A stretch of DNA of 64,000 nt. Source: FEN-33 sp963768775. GTDB taxonomy: Archaea; Thermoplasmatota; Thermoplasmata; Methanomassiliicoccales; UBA472. The position numbers were made by a program, and so were the translations under genes. Positions 1 to 8,183 of the stretch are shown here, piece by piece. The stretch lies in contig CAVYIY010000008.1 of NCBI GenBank assembly GCA_963768775.1, positions 1 to 64,000 of the forward strand, in the 5' to 3' direction. The notes under the pieces were generated by a model that was not told the DNA's origin, did no database searches, and saw only the letters and a list, made by a program, of their open reading frames with translations. Each line of letters begins with the position of its first letter. Positions within the stretch are counted from its first letter, which is position 1.

Positions 1-317
1 TATTCCTCGCCTCTAACTGCGATTCCGTTGTCAGCGTAACCGACTCAGGCAAGAAAGCATATCATTCATTCAGAATCCAATCCGGTTATCTGGAACCTCT
101 ACTTGGTTGGGAGTGGATCGGAAAGAACAGGCAGGACCTGCCTCACCTTCTGGAGCCAAACGGTGCCATTTACGTCATCAGACCCGAGGTATTGAGAAGA
201 GAAAAGGCGTTCTTGACCAGGAAAACAATTCCTTATCTCATGCCGCAAGAGAGGAGCGTGGACATCGATTCCCCGGCCGATTTCGCGTTGGCGGAATGGT
301 ATCTTTCGAGGAGATGA
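1..317 (+). CDS. CMP-nonulosonate (NeuA/PseF-type) cytidylyltransferase, C-terminal part
   Basis: The window opens inside this gene; frame 3 is open from the first bases to TGA at 315-317, giving about 104 C-terminal residues. The tail contains GAIYVIRPEVL followed by YLMPQERSVDIDSPADFALA, the typical ending of acylneuraminate/pseudaminate cytidylyltransferases, which join CTP to a nine-carbon acidic sugar in the cytoplasm. The next genes (a neuB stump, a sugar aminotransferase and a 4,6-dehydratase) fit a nonulosonic acid pathway. The N-terminal nucleotide-binding part lies outside the window, so the exact sugar (sialic, legionaminic or pseudaminic type) cannot be told. Confidence 0.8.
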   Translation, partial: FLASNCDSVVSVTDSGKKAYHSFRIQSGYLEPLLGWEWIGKNRQDLPHLLEPNGAIYVIRPEVLRREKAFLTRKTIPYLMPQERSVDIDSPADFALAEWYLSRR

Positions 318-323
318 CATTCC

Positions 324-434
324 ATGAAAGAGACCTATGGTATGCGAATCAAAGAGGACGTTCTGATGATCGCTGAGGCGGGTGTTAACCATAACGGTGA
401 TGTTCTTAGCGATGAGGATTTTGACAATGAGTAG
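324..434 (+). pseudogene. neuB/pseI (nonulosonate synthase) N-terminal remnant
   Basis: An ATG 6 bp after the cytidylyltransferase stop opens a 36-codon frame. Its middle reads MIAEAGVNHNGD, the hallmark N-terminal motif of NeuB-family synthases, which condense phosphoenolpyruvate with a six-carbon sugar. A normal member has about 340 residues; here the frame drifts after the motif and stops at TAG 432-434, so the TIM barrel and SAF domain are missing. A deletion in the genome or an assembly collapse would both produce this. The short ORF that overlaps its end may carry the other side of the junction. Confidence 0.7.
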
Positions 435-558
435 AATTTTATTTGGAAAGGGAGTCTCATCTGGTCGTTTGATCAAAGGTGATGCCCAATGGATAGAGGA
501 ATCGCCTCTTGATTGCCACGAACTGCCATTTGATGCCATTGAGAGGGGGTCAAGATGA
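427..558 (+). CDS. Small ORF of 43 residues, no family recognised
   Basis: The frame runs from ATG 427 to TGA 556-558. It overlaps the end of the neuB stump and overlaps the following aminotransferase start by four bases (ATGA), which is typical of translational coupling in this window. The sequence begins MSRILFGKGVSSGRLIKG and ends in an acidic then basic stretch. I see no known motif. It may be the 3' end of a deleted gene fused to a chance start rather than an independent gene. Confidence 0.35.
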   Translation: MSRILFGKGVSSGRLIKGDAQWIEESPLDCHELPFDAIERGSR

Positions 559-1694
559 AACCGATGAGCATGCCGCTGTTCCGCATCTTCTGGGACGATG
601 AGGACCTTAGAAGCCTAGAGAACGTCCTCCGTTCTGGGAAAGAGTGGGCCATCGGCCCGCAGGTCGGCATGTTCGAGAACAAGCTCTCTCAATACTTGTG
701 TGTACCTCATGTCAAGGCATTCAACTCCGGCGGATCAGCTCTGCATGCCCTGTTGCTGGCTCATCAAATAAAGAAAGGAGAGGAGGTGATCGTCCCCTCT
801 TTCACATTCATCGCGACGGCCTTTGCTCCGTGCTACGTTGGCGCCAGACCGATATTCTGCGACATCGAAGAGGAATGCTTTGGGTTGGACCCTGTTGCCG
901 TCGAAAAGGTGATCAGCAAGAAAACCAAGGCCATTCTCCCGATTCATTACGGGGGATTTCCCTGCAAGATAAAGGAACTGAGGGAGCTGGCCGATGATTA
1001 CGACCTCCTGTTGATCGAGGACGCTGCGGAGTCGCTTGGCACGATCGTCGATGGCAAGAAGATTGCCTCCTTTGGGGACAGCGCAATCCTCAGTTTCTGT
1101 CAGAACAAAGTGATAACCACCGGAGAGGGTGGAGCTTCGGTCACGGGCGATGATGACGTCGCGGAAAGACTCGACCTAATAAGGTCCTACGGCAGGGCGA
1201 ATAACGAGAAATACTTCACCAGCGGAGGCTCAGCGGAATACGTTAAGCTGGGCTACAACTGGAGGATGTCAAGTTTCGCCGCGGCACTGGGGGCGGCCCA
1301 GCTAAGCAAGATAGAGAAGATCATCGGAATGAGGAGGGAGAGGGCTGCACGCCTCTCGGATCTTCTCAGGAGGATTCCCGGCATCTTAGTCATGCCAGAA
1401 CCCGGAGGATCCAGGTCGGTCTTCCAGATGTTCTCCATCAAAATCGCTGAGGGCAAGGAGGCAAGGGATGGATTACAAGCTGCCCTTCAGAAGAAAGGGA
1501 TCACCTCCAAAGTCTATTTCGACCCGGTCCACAAGGCGAAGTTCTTCAAGGAGGCGGGTTTCGGTAAGGTCCAATTACCAGTGACCGAGAAGGTCTCCGG
1601 GCAGGTGCTGACCCTTCCATTCTACGTCGATATGACGGATACTGAGATGGATTATCTAGTGCATCAAATAAGGGAATACTTTGATAAAAGGTGA
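555..1694 (+). CDS. DegT/DnrJ/EryC1/StrS-family sugar aminotransferase
   Basis: A PLP-dependent aminotransferase of 379 residues, expected to aminate a nucleotide-linked keto sugar made by the dehydratase encoded next. Visible signatures are NSGGSALHAL (about 57-66, phosphate-binding region), EDAAESLG (155-162), and the Schiff-base lysine K185 in CQNKVITTGEGG. Length is normal for the family. It overlaps the next gene at its stop. With the cytidylyltransferase and neuB stump upstream, a PseC- or LegC-like step in nonulosonic acid synthesis is the best guess; perosamine-type 4-amination remains possible. Confidence 0.85.
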   Translation: MKPMSMPLFRIFWDDEDLRSLENVLRSGKEWAIGPQVGMFENKLSQYLCVPHVKAFNSGGSALHALLLAHQIKKGEEVIVPSFTFIATAFAPCYVGARPIFCDIEEECFGLDPVAVEKVISKKTKAILPIHYGGFPCKIKELRELADDYDLLLIEDAAESLGTIVDGKKIASFGDSAILSFCQNKVITTGEGGASVTGDDDVAERLDLIRSYGRANNEKYFTSGGSAEYVKLGYNWRMSSFAAALGAAQLSKIEKIIGMRRERAARLSDLLRRIPGILVMPEPGGSRSVFQMFSIKIAEGKEARDGLQAALQKKGITSKVYFDPVHKAKFFKEAGFGKVQLPVTEKVSGQVLTLPFYVDMTDTEMDYLVHQIREYFDKR

Positions 1695-1699
1695 TAGGA

Positions 1700-2704
1700 A
1701 TGAAAAACTTCTACGCCGGCAAGAACATACTGGTGACGGGCGGGGCAGGTTCGATAGGCAGCGAGATCGTAAGGAAACTTACGAAGTGTGACCCGCAGAC
1801 GATAAGGATACTTGATGCCAATGAGAACGGTCTGTTCGAGCTCGAGCAGGAACTTGATGACCCTCGCCTGAGATTATTGGTCGGCGATATCCGCGACCGA
1901 GATAGAGTGGTGCGCGCGATGGAGGACGTCGATATTGTCTTCCATGCTGGGGCGCTGAAGCATGTGCCACTGTGCGAGTTCAATCCCTTCGAAGCAGTGA
2001 AAACTAACGTTGTGGGAACTCAAAACGTCATCGAGGCGGCAATCGAGGAGGACGTGAAGGTCTTCGTCACAATCAGCACCGACAAGGCGGTAAGCCCGAA
2101 CAACGTGATGGGAGCGACGAAGCTCCTTGCAGAGCGCCTCACGCTCGCAGCCGACCACTATAAGGGCAAAAGACAGACCATTTTCTCCGTTGTGAGGTTC
2201 GGAAACGTCTTGAACTCTCGCGGCTCCCTTCTGCCTTCGCTCAAGAAGCAAGTGGCGGAGGAAAAGCGCATCAAGGTCACGGATCAAAGGATGACCCGAT
2301 TCGTGATGAAGATTGAACACGCGGCCGGGCTGGTGCTGAAGGTCGCACAGATAGCCAAAGGGGGCGAGATATTCGTCCTCAGGATGCCGGCGGTCAACGT
2401 TCCTGACCTCATCGAGGTGGCGGCAGAGGAGATCGCCCTTGCCGAGAAAATATCAATTAAAAGCATTAAGCGGATCACCACCGGCCCCAGGAAGGGAGAG
2501 AGGCTTTCCGAGTCCCTGATGACGGAGGATGAAGTATCTGCCGCGGTGCTGTTGGACGAGATACTCGTCATATGGCCAGATAAGAAAGGCGCGAAGAAAA
2601 TGGGATTTGATGCTGCCGAGCTAGACTCTGAGAGCGCCAAGAAGCTGTCCAGAGAACAGATCCGACTGCTCCTGAAGGATATCGGCTACCCTGAGCGTAT
2701 GTAA
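1700..2704 (+). CDS. UDP-GlcNAc 4,6-dehydratase-like protein (CapD/WbpM type, soluble)
   Basis: A Rossmann-fold SDR starting at ATG 1700; an in-frame GTG at 1691 would overlap the aminotransferase stop. The nucleotide-binding motif GGAGSIGSE lies at about residues 15-23. The active-site region reads STDKAVSPNNVMGATK, with Met where many SDRs have the catalytic Tyr, as in WbpM/PglF-type 4,6-dehydratases rather than classical PseB. It lacks the N-terminal membrane domain of long WbpM proteins. It should make a UDP-4-keto-6-deoxy-hexosamine for the adjacent aminotransferase. Substrate and stereochemistry are inferred, not seen. Confidence 0.82.
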   Translation: MKNFYAGKNILVTGGAGSIGSEIVRKLTKCDPQTIRILDANENGLFELEQELDDPRLRLLVGDIRDRDRVVRAMEDVDIVFHAGALKHVPLCEFNPFEAVKTNVVGTQNVIEAAIEEDVKVFVTISTDKAVSPNNVMGATKLLAERLTLAADHYKGKRQTIFSVVRFGNVLNSRGSLLPSLKKQVAEEKRIKVTDQRMTRFVMKIEHAAGLVLKVAQIAKGGEIFVLRMPAVNVPDLIEVAAEEIALAEKISIKSIKRITTGPRKGERLSESLMTEDEVSAAVLLDEILVIWPDKKGAKKMGFDAAELDSESAKKLSREQIRLLLKDIGYPERM

Positions 2705-2734
2705 CAGATTATTACTATCAATCACATTGTTGGG

Positions 2735-3865
2735 ATGATGCCACGCGTCGCACTTCTGCGCTCCCGTTTTCCAGATGTCAGGCTGGAGAAGGAAGCCAAG
2801 GCGCTGGCAAAAGCCGGATTCCAGGCCGAGATATTCGCCTGGGATCGGAAGAGGGGATCGCCCTCAGTCATAGCGGACGATGGCATCGAGGTCACGACGC
2901 TTGAATTTGCAGCTCCCCCGAGCAGCATCCGCGTTCCATTGCTGCTTCCGGTCTGGATGTGCTATGCGTTCTCAAGAATGCTGAGGAGCAGGGCCGACAC
3001 CGTGCATGCCGCCGATTTCGATGCCTGCCTCCCCGCCCTCCTGGCGGCGAAGATCCGGGGGGTTCCCGTCGTTTACGACATCTATGACCTCTACGCCGAG
3101 ACCATGGACTTCCCGTTCCTGAAGAACTGGCTCCGCAAGACCATAGGGAGAATCGACCACAGCTTGATGGAGCGGGCGGGAGTGATCGTGCTGCCAGACG
3201 AATCGCGCCTGGGGCAGATCGGCGAGCGCTTCTCCGAGAAGACGGTCTATGTCTACAATTCTCCTGAGGAGAAGCCAGAGGAACGCAGCCTCAATCTCGC
3301 GACTCATGAGCACGACGATTTCGTCCTCTTCTACGGCGGCGAAGTGGCCACCGACCGTTGCCTCCACCTGGTGATCGAGGCGGTGATGGGAATTCAGGGG
3401 GTGAGGCTGAAAATCGTCGGCCCTGCGAGCGCGGAGTATGCCCAGCGATTGCAGGAACTGGCATCCAAGGCGCCGAACGTCGATCTTCAACTGTCCTGGC
3501 ATCAGCCCGATTACATCATGAAGTGTGTAAGAGAGTCGGATGCGCTGTTCGCCATCTACGATCCAAGCATCCCCAACAATAGATATTCTAGCCCAAACAA
3601 GCTGTTCGAGGCGATGATGTGTCGAAAGCCGATAATCGTCAATTCGGGCACCTCGATGGACCGGATCGTCCAGGGCGAGAGATGCGGTATCGTGATCGAT
3701 TCCTTGACCCCGTCTGCTTTGCGCGAAGCAGTCCTGAGGCTGAAGGAAGACGCACCATTGTGCGAGACCCTGGGGAAGAACGGCAGGACCGCGTACGAGG
3801 AAAGATACGGCTGGTCGATAATGGAGCGACGACTGATAGAAGCACATAAGCGCCTGCTGCCGTGA
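2735..3865 (+). CDS. Glycosyltransferase family 4 (GT-B)
   Basis: A 376-residue GT-B enzyme. The N-terminal half has the donor-fold pattern (RVALLRSRFPDVRLEKEAKAL) and VVYDIYDLYAE. The C-terminal half shows the retaining-GT4 nucleotide-sugar site: LFYGGEVATDRCL, then YSSPNKLFEAMMCRKPIIV, where the E of KLFEAMM is the usual contact residue. It follows the dehydratase by 30 bp on the same strand, so it probably belongs to the same transcription unit and adds a sugar during glycan assembly on the cytoplasmic face. Donor and acceptor cannot be read from sequence. Confidence 0.85.
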   Translation: MMPRVALLRSRFPDVRLEKEAKALAKAGFQAEIFAWDRKRGSPSVIADDGIEVTTLEFAAPPSSIRVPLLLPVWMCYAFSRMLRSRADTVHAADFDACLPALLAAKIRGVPVVYDIYDLYAETMDFPFLKNWLRKTIGRIDHSLMERAGVIVLPDESRLGQIGERFSEKTVYVYNSPEEKPEERSLNLATHEHDDFVLFYGGEVATDRCLHLVIEAVMGIQGVRLKIVGPASAEYAQRLQELASKAPNVDLQLSWHQPDYIMKCVRESDALFAIYDPSIPNNRYSSPNKLFEAMMCRKPIIVNSGTSMDRIVQGERCGIVIDSLTPSALREAVLRLKEDAPLCETLGKNGRTAYEERYGWSIMERRLIEAHKRLLP

Positions 3866-3896
3866 TCGCCAATATCCTCTGATCAATAAGCGAGGA

Positions 3897-4847
3897 TCAG
3901 TCTAGCGAGATAGTGCTGCCTTTGGCCAACGATTCCTTTGCCTTCTCGATGAGCTCCACCGTCTTCACGCCGATGGTACCGGAATTCCTGGTCTCGGTCT
4001 GCGGATCGGAGATCGATTGGACGAAATGCAGCAGCTCCGTTCGGATGGTGTTGTTCCTCTCGACCCCCAGCTTGTACGTGTAGCCAGACTCGTAGATCGT
4101 GATCTCTTGGCCGACCGCATCGATGTATGCTGATCTGCTCTCCCCGATCACGCTTATCTGGCGCACCTTCCTGGGAGATAGCCAGCTGAGGGTCGCATGC
4201 GAGACGACGCCCGACTTCAGCTCGGAGATGATATAGGCGGTCTCCTCCAGTTCCTTCCGCCGGAACGGCTTGGCCACGCAGGTCACCCGGTTCGGCCACT
4301 CATCCAACAGGAAATTGACGATATCGAAATAGTGGGGGGCGAGGTCAACGATCACATCGCGGTCGGCGAAGGGCTGCTCTAGATTGGTCCATTCCAGCTC
4401 GACGAGGAAGACCTTGCCGAAGAACTTCTCCTTGATCAGGCGGCGTATCTCTAGCAAGGCGTTGTTGAAACGATAGATGTGCCCGACTGAAAGCGTCAGC
4501 CCCTTCTCCTCGGCCAGGGCAACAAGTGTCCTACCTTCCTCGCTGGACAGCGTCAACGGCTTCTCCACCAGGACGTGCTTGCCTGCCTCAAGCGCCTCCT
4601 TGCACGCCGGATAATGCAGAATGTTCGGCAGGCAGATGTTCACCGCCCTGATGCTCGGGATCGCCAGCACCTCGTGATAATCGTGGACCAGCGTCTCCAC
4701 GCCATAGCGGTCCCTGGCAAGCTCCAGGTTCTTCTTCGAGAGATCGGAGACCGCCTTCACCTTCACGTTGGGGATGTTGCTCCACTCCTCCACGATCTTG
4801 CGGCCCCAGTATCCTACGCCCAGGACGCCGACCTCGAAGGATTTCAT
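3897..4847 (-). CDS. Gfo/Idh/MocA oxidoreductase (WbpB/WlbA-like)
   Basis: A 316-residue NAD(P)-dependent oxidoreductase with GVLGVGYWGRK at residues 8-18 (Rossmann motif) and VLVEKPL (substrate-site EKP motif near residue 95). Its start overlaps the stop of the upstream aminotransferase by four bases. In bacteria, members of this family next to a DegT aminotransferase and a hexapeptide acetyltransferase oxidise C3 of UDP-GlcNAcA. The same three activities lie here in a row (6404 to 3897), so a role in UDP-2,3-diacetamido-2,3-dideoxy-glucuronate synthesis is proposed. I cannot exclude other keto-sugar substrates. Confidence 0.8.
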   Translation of the reverse strand: MKSFEVGVLGVGYWGRKIVEEWSNIPNVKVKAVSDLSKKNLELARDRYGVETLVHDYHEVLAIPSIRAVNICLPNILHYPACKEALEAGKHVLVEKPLTLSSEEGRTLVALAEEKGLTLSVGHIYRFNNALLEIRRLIKEKFFGKVFLVELEWTNLEQPFADRDVIVDLAPHYFDIVNFLLDEWPNRVTCVAKPFRRKELEETAYIISELKSGVVSHATLSWLSPRKVRQISVIGESRSAYIDAVGQEITIYESGYTYKLGVERNNTIRTELLHFVQSISDPQTETRNSGTIGVKTVELIEKAKESLAKGSTISLD

Positions 4848-5944
4848 TTCACGCCTCCAAAGAAGCCCCTGATCTGCTCGCAGACATACCTGACCTCTTC
4901 GTCCTTCAGCTCAGCGAAGATGGGAAGCGAGAGGACGCTATTGGCAAGTTTCTCCGCGACCGGATAGCTGCCCTCTTTGTAGCCGTACATCTGGAAATAG
5001 ACCGGTTGCAGGTGGATGGGGACCGGGTAGTGGATGGCCGTGTCGACACCCTTCTGAGCGAGATAAGCGGCCAGTTCGTCGCGGCGCTTAGTCCTTATCA
5101 CGTATAGGTGAAAAACCGGCGTAGAATCCTGGTTCGCCAATGGCGGGGTGCTGAGCTCCTTCAGCCCTTTCAGCTCCCTAGAGTATAATCCAGCGATAGC
5201 TCTGCGACGCTCGTTCCACGATTCCAGATGCCTCAATTGCACCCGGCCGATGGCGGCATTGCAGGTGTTCAGCCGCGCCGTGAACCCGACCATGTCGTGG
5301 ACGTAGCGGGAGACTCTTCCGCAATCCCGCATCTTCGCCACATCCTTTGCCAGCTCGTCGTTGTTGGTGGTCACCATCCCGCCGTCACCGCCGACCGTCA
5401 TGTTCTTGGTGGTGTAGAACGAAAAACAGCCAGCATCACCGATGGAGCCGATCCGCCTGCCTCTATAGACGGAGCCGTGAGCCTGAGCGGCATCTTCGAT
5501 TAGCGTCAGCGCTTTCTTTTGGCAGCACTCGACCAGCGGGGCCATCTCGCAGGGTTGGCCATAGAGATGCACAGGCAGGATCGCGGCGGTCTTCTCATTA
5601 ACCGCCAACCGAACTTGATTGGGATCGATGTTGTGGTCTGATTCCCTGGCGTCCGCGAACTTCGGTGTGGCACCGGCCTGAATGACTGCATTCGCGGTCG
5701 CGATGAACGACATCGGCGTGGTAATCACTTCTTTCCCGCAGACCTTGCTGGCAATCATGGTGATATGCAATGCAGCCGTGCCAGAAGAGACGGCAATGGC
5801 ATGCTTCGTTCCGATGTAGCGAGCGAACTCCTCCTCGAATTTGTGAACGCTCTCTCCCATGACCATGCGCTCATTCCGAAGCGCATTGGCAGCGGCCTGG
5901 ATCATTTCCTCATCCATGATCGGCTTGGCAAATGGTACCTTCAT
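4844..5944 (-). CDS. DegT-family aminotransferase (WbpE/WlbC-like)
   Basis: The start is ATG at 5944: the protein then begins MKVPFAKPIMDEEM, typical for the family, while the longer open frame to 6010 would run into the upstream gene. Length is 366 residues. Key sites are SSGTAALHI (53-61), EDAAQAHGS (150-158) and the PLP lysine K180 in FYTTKNMTVGGDGG. It sits between the acetyltransferase gene (5 bp upstream) and the oxidoreductase (4-bp overlap), so the three are almost surely one operon. Expected reaction is glutamate-dependent amination of the 3-keto sugar. Confidence 0.85.
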   Translation of the reverse strand: MKVPFAKPIMDEEMIQAAANALRNERMVMGESVHKFEEEFARYIGTKHAIAVSSGTAALHITMIASKVCGKEVITTPMSFIATANAVIQAGATPKFADARESDHNIDPNQVRLAVNEKTAAILPVHLYGQPCEMAPLVECCQKKALTLIEDAAQAHGSVYRGRRIGSIGDAGCFSFYTTKNMTVGGDGGMVTTNNDELAKDVAKMRDCGRVSRYVHDMVGFTARLNTCNAAIGRVQLRHLESWNERRRAIAGLYSRELKGLKELSTPPLANQDSTPVFHLYVIRTKRRDELAAYLAQKGVDTAIHYPVPIHLQPVYFQMYGYKEGSYPVAEKLANSVLSLPIFAELKDEEVRYVCEQIRGFFGGVK

Positions 5945-5948
5945 GATC

Positions 5949-6404
5949 TCACCCGATCCGCTTGATGACTTTGGCGGGATTCCCGACGACCAGAACGCAA
6001 GGCGGCACATCCTTGGTCACCACCGATCCGGCCCCGACCATGGCCCTCTCGCCGATGGTCACTCCGCAAACAATCACGGCGCCAGCCCCGATAGAGGCGC
6101 CCTTCTTTACCGTTGTGGGGACCACGTCCCATTCCCCAACGGCCCTGGGATGGAGGTCGTTGGTGAAGATAGCATGTGGCCCGATGAACACCTCGTCCTC
6201 GATCATTACGCCGGAAGGTATGAACGCGAATGCCTCGACCTTGCAACGGTCTCCTATCGTTACCCCGCGCTGGATCTCGACATACGCGGCGATCTTGCAA
6301 TCCCGGCCGATCTTGCAGCCGTAAAGGTTGACATAGTCCCGAATGACAGTGCCTTCTCCGATTGCGCAATCTTCGATCAAAGAATACTTAGCCAGCAGTT
6401 TCAT
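5949..6404 (-). CDS. Hexapeptide-repeat N-acetyltransferase (WbpD/WlbB-like)
   Basis: A 151-residue left-handed beta-helix protein. Imperfect hexapeptides such as IGEGTV, IGRDCK, IGDRCK, IEDEVF, IGAGAV and IGERAM run through the whole length, and the C-terminus GNPAKVIKRIG is the standard family ending. The loop IFTNDLHPRA carries the likely catalytic histidine. It is the first gene of the minus-strand trio and should acetylate the 3-amino group with acetyl-CoA. Related LbH enzymes acting on 4-amino sugars look alike, so substrate is assigned by context. Confidence 0.85.
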   Translation of the reverse strand: MKLLAKYSLIEDCAIGEGTVIRDYVNLYGCKIGRDCKIAAYVEIQRGVTIGDRCKVEAFAFIPSGVMIEDEVFIGPHAIFTNDLHPRAVGEWDVVPTTVKKGASIGAGAVIVCGVTIGERAMVGAGSVVTKDVPPCVLVVGNPAKVIKRIG

Positions 6405-6615
6405 CTGGAATTGGCCATGGGAATTTGTAGATTAATACTTTCTTCAACGGGACGCACGTCATGCTGGCATCGATGGCGGAGACTTTCCGTACTGGAGCCA
6501 CGAATTGAACGATCTCCAACCATCGATTCATTCCTCCATCAGCCTCGTCGTCCACTCCATATGATTGTTTGAAGAGTTGCGGATAGCCACGACGGTTCTT
6601 TACATCCTGGCACAA

Positions 6616-6624
6616 CATATTAAT
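6616..6624 (+). promoter_or_regulatory. Probable TATA box of the GT2 gene at 6647
   Basis: The CATATTAAT sequence is centred about 27 bp before the ATG. This is the archaeal TATA-to-start distance, so the transcript is probably leaderless; no Shine-Dalgarno motif is seen before this ATG. Confidence 0.5.
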
Positions 6625-6646
6625 CCTGCGGACTGATTGACCTGGG

Positions 6647-7459
6647 ATGCTCGTTAGCGTCGTGCTCAACATAATGAACGAGGAGAGGAACATCGCCGAC
6701 CTCCTCGATTCGCTGGTCGTCCAGGAGCAGCCGCTGGAGATCGTGGTGGTCGATGCCAAGAGCCGCGACAAGACCAGGGACATCGTCCAGAAGTATGTGG
6801 ACAAGTACCCCTTCATCCGGCTCTATGTGGAGCCGGGCTCAAGGGGGCATAGCACCAATTTCGGGATTGGGAAGACAACTGGCGATGTCATCGCATTCAC
6901 CGGCGGGGACTGCATCGCCAACCCATTCTGGACCAAGGAGCTTCGCAGGACTGTTGACGAAGGCGCCGATATCGTCGCAGGCAGATGCGTGAACATCGGC
7001 CTGAAATCGTGGGAGGAGCTGGACCGGGTCGAACTGAACTATAAGGGAGTGGACCTCTCATTTCCCAGCGCCAACATTGCATTCAAGTGCGAAGTCCTGG
7101 AAAAGGTCGGGGGATTCGATACCTGGTTCGTCACCGCCGAGGACATCGACCTCAACTTCCGCTCGGTGGCCGCCGGCTACAAGATCGTTTATAACAACGA
7201 CTCCATCGTCTATCATCGGACGAAGGCCTCCCTTTACGGCTTCTACAAGCAGGCCTTCTGGAACGGAGTGGGCCGGAAGCAGCTCACCCTGAAGCACGGA
7301 AGGCTGTGGGGCAATTACGACCCAATGAAGATGTTCAAGCAGAAGATGAACTTCTGGGCGTTCACCAGGCTGGCCGTCGCGATGGGAGGGTACGTGGCCT
7401 TTAAGGTCTTCGATGCCAAGCCCCCCTACAGCAAGAACCTGATGAAGAAGAGCGGCTAG
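6647..7459 (+). CDS. Glycosyltransferase family 2
   Basis: A 270-residue GT-A fold enzyme. It begins with the family pattern MLVSVVLNIMNEERNI, then VVDAKSRDKT (nucleotide-binding strand), FTGGDCIANPFW (the usual DxD position reads GGDC) and TAEDIDLNFR, the conserved ED motif containing the catalytic base. The C-terminal region is basic with hydrophobic patches (FTRLAVAMGGYVAFKVF) and may touch the membrane. A TATA box lies about 27 bp upstream. It probably adds a sugar to a lipid-linked glycan; donor unknown. Confidence 0.85.
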   Translation: MLVSVVLNIMNEERNIADLLDSLVVQEQPLEIVVVDAKSRDKTRDIVQKYVDKYPFIRLYVEPGSRGHSTNFGIGKTTGDVIAFTGGDCIANPFWTKELRRTVDEGADIVAGRCVNIGLKSWEELDRVELNYKGVDLSFPSANIAFKCEVLEKVGGFDTWFVTAEDIDLNFRSVAAGYKIVYNNDSIVYHRTKASLYGFYKQAFWNGVGRKQLTLKHGRLWGNYDPMKMFKQKMNFWAFTRLAVAMGGYVAFKVFDAKPPYSKNLMKKSG

Positions 7460-7474
7460 CGGGGCACTAGGTAG

Positions 7475-7484
7475 TTCTATAAAT
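7475..7484 (+). promoter_or_regulatory. Probable TATA box of the GT2 gene at 7515
   Basis: The TTCTATAAAT sequence would place transcription start near 7505. That is just upstream of the region encoding the first beta strand of the next glycosyltransferase and well before its first ATG (7542), which supports a start codon upstream of that ATG. Confidence 0.5.
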
Positions 7485-7514
7485 CTAGGTTGTTTTCCCT
7501 GACCCGGTGTTCGC

Positions 7515-8183
7515 CTGAAGGTCAGCATCGTCATTCCGACCATGAACGAAGAGGCCTCCATAGGCAAAGTCATCGACCTGATCAAGGAGACGATGAGGAA
7601 CACCCGATACGATTACGAGATCCTCGTCGTCGACACGAACTCGAAGGACAGGACCAGGGAGATCGCCCGGGAGAAGGGCGCCATCGTGGTCGAGGAGCCG
7701 AGGCGAGGATATGGGCGGGCATACAAGACCGGGTTCGAGAAGGCCAGCGGGGAGATCATAGCCACCCTAGACGCGGACTGCACCTACCCGGCGGAGGACA
7801 TCCCCCAACTGAGCGACCGGCTTTTCTCGGAAGATCTGGACTTCATCACCACCAATCGCCTGGCCCGGATGGAGGGGGGGGCGATGAGCACGATGCACCG
7901 GTTCGGCAACTGGGTGCTCAACGTCACCGCCAAGATTCTGTTCAGCGTGAGCTTCAAGGATTCTCAGAGCGGGATGTGGGTGTTCCGTCGGGAGGCCTAT
8001 CAGAAGCTGGACATGCAGGATGATGGCATGCCGTTCTCCGAGGAGATCAAGATCGAGGCGTTCCGCAAGCTGCGCACCATCGAGGTGCCGATCACGTACA
8101 AGCGCCGGGTGGGAGAGGTCAAGCTCTCGTCCTGGAAGGACGGTTGGAAGAATTTCAGGTTCCTCTGGAAGAAGCGCTTCTGA
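7515..8183 (+). CDS. Glycosyltransferase family 2 (polyprenyl-phosphate sugar transferase-like), non-ATG start
   Basis: About 222 residues. The first ATG (7542) falls inside the first conserved motif: the codons before it read KVSIVIPT, which continues into MNEEASIGK, the expected N-terminus of this family. The frame is open only back to a TGA at 7500-7502 and contains no ATG, GTG or TTG upstream, so CTG at 7515 is the best candidate start. Further motifs are VVDTNSKDRT, TLDADCTYPAEDIP (DxD) and SQSGMWVFRREAY. Such enzymes often load a sugar onto dolichyl phosphate. The next gene is convergent with its stop immediately adjacent. Confidence 0.78.
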   Translation: MKVSIVIPTMNEEASIGKVIDLIKETMRNTRYDYEILVVDTNSKDRTREIAREKGAIVVEEPRRGYGRAYKTGFEKASGEIIATLDADCTYPAEDIPQLSDRLFSEDLDFITTNRLARMEGGAMSTMHRFGNWVLNVTAKILFSVSFKDSQSGMWVFRREAYQKLDMQDDGMPFSEEIKIEAFRKLRTIEVPITYKRRVGEVKLSSWKDGWKNFRFLWKKRF

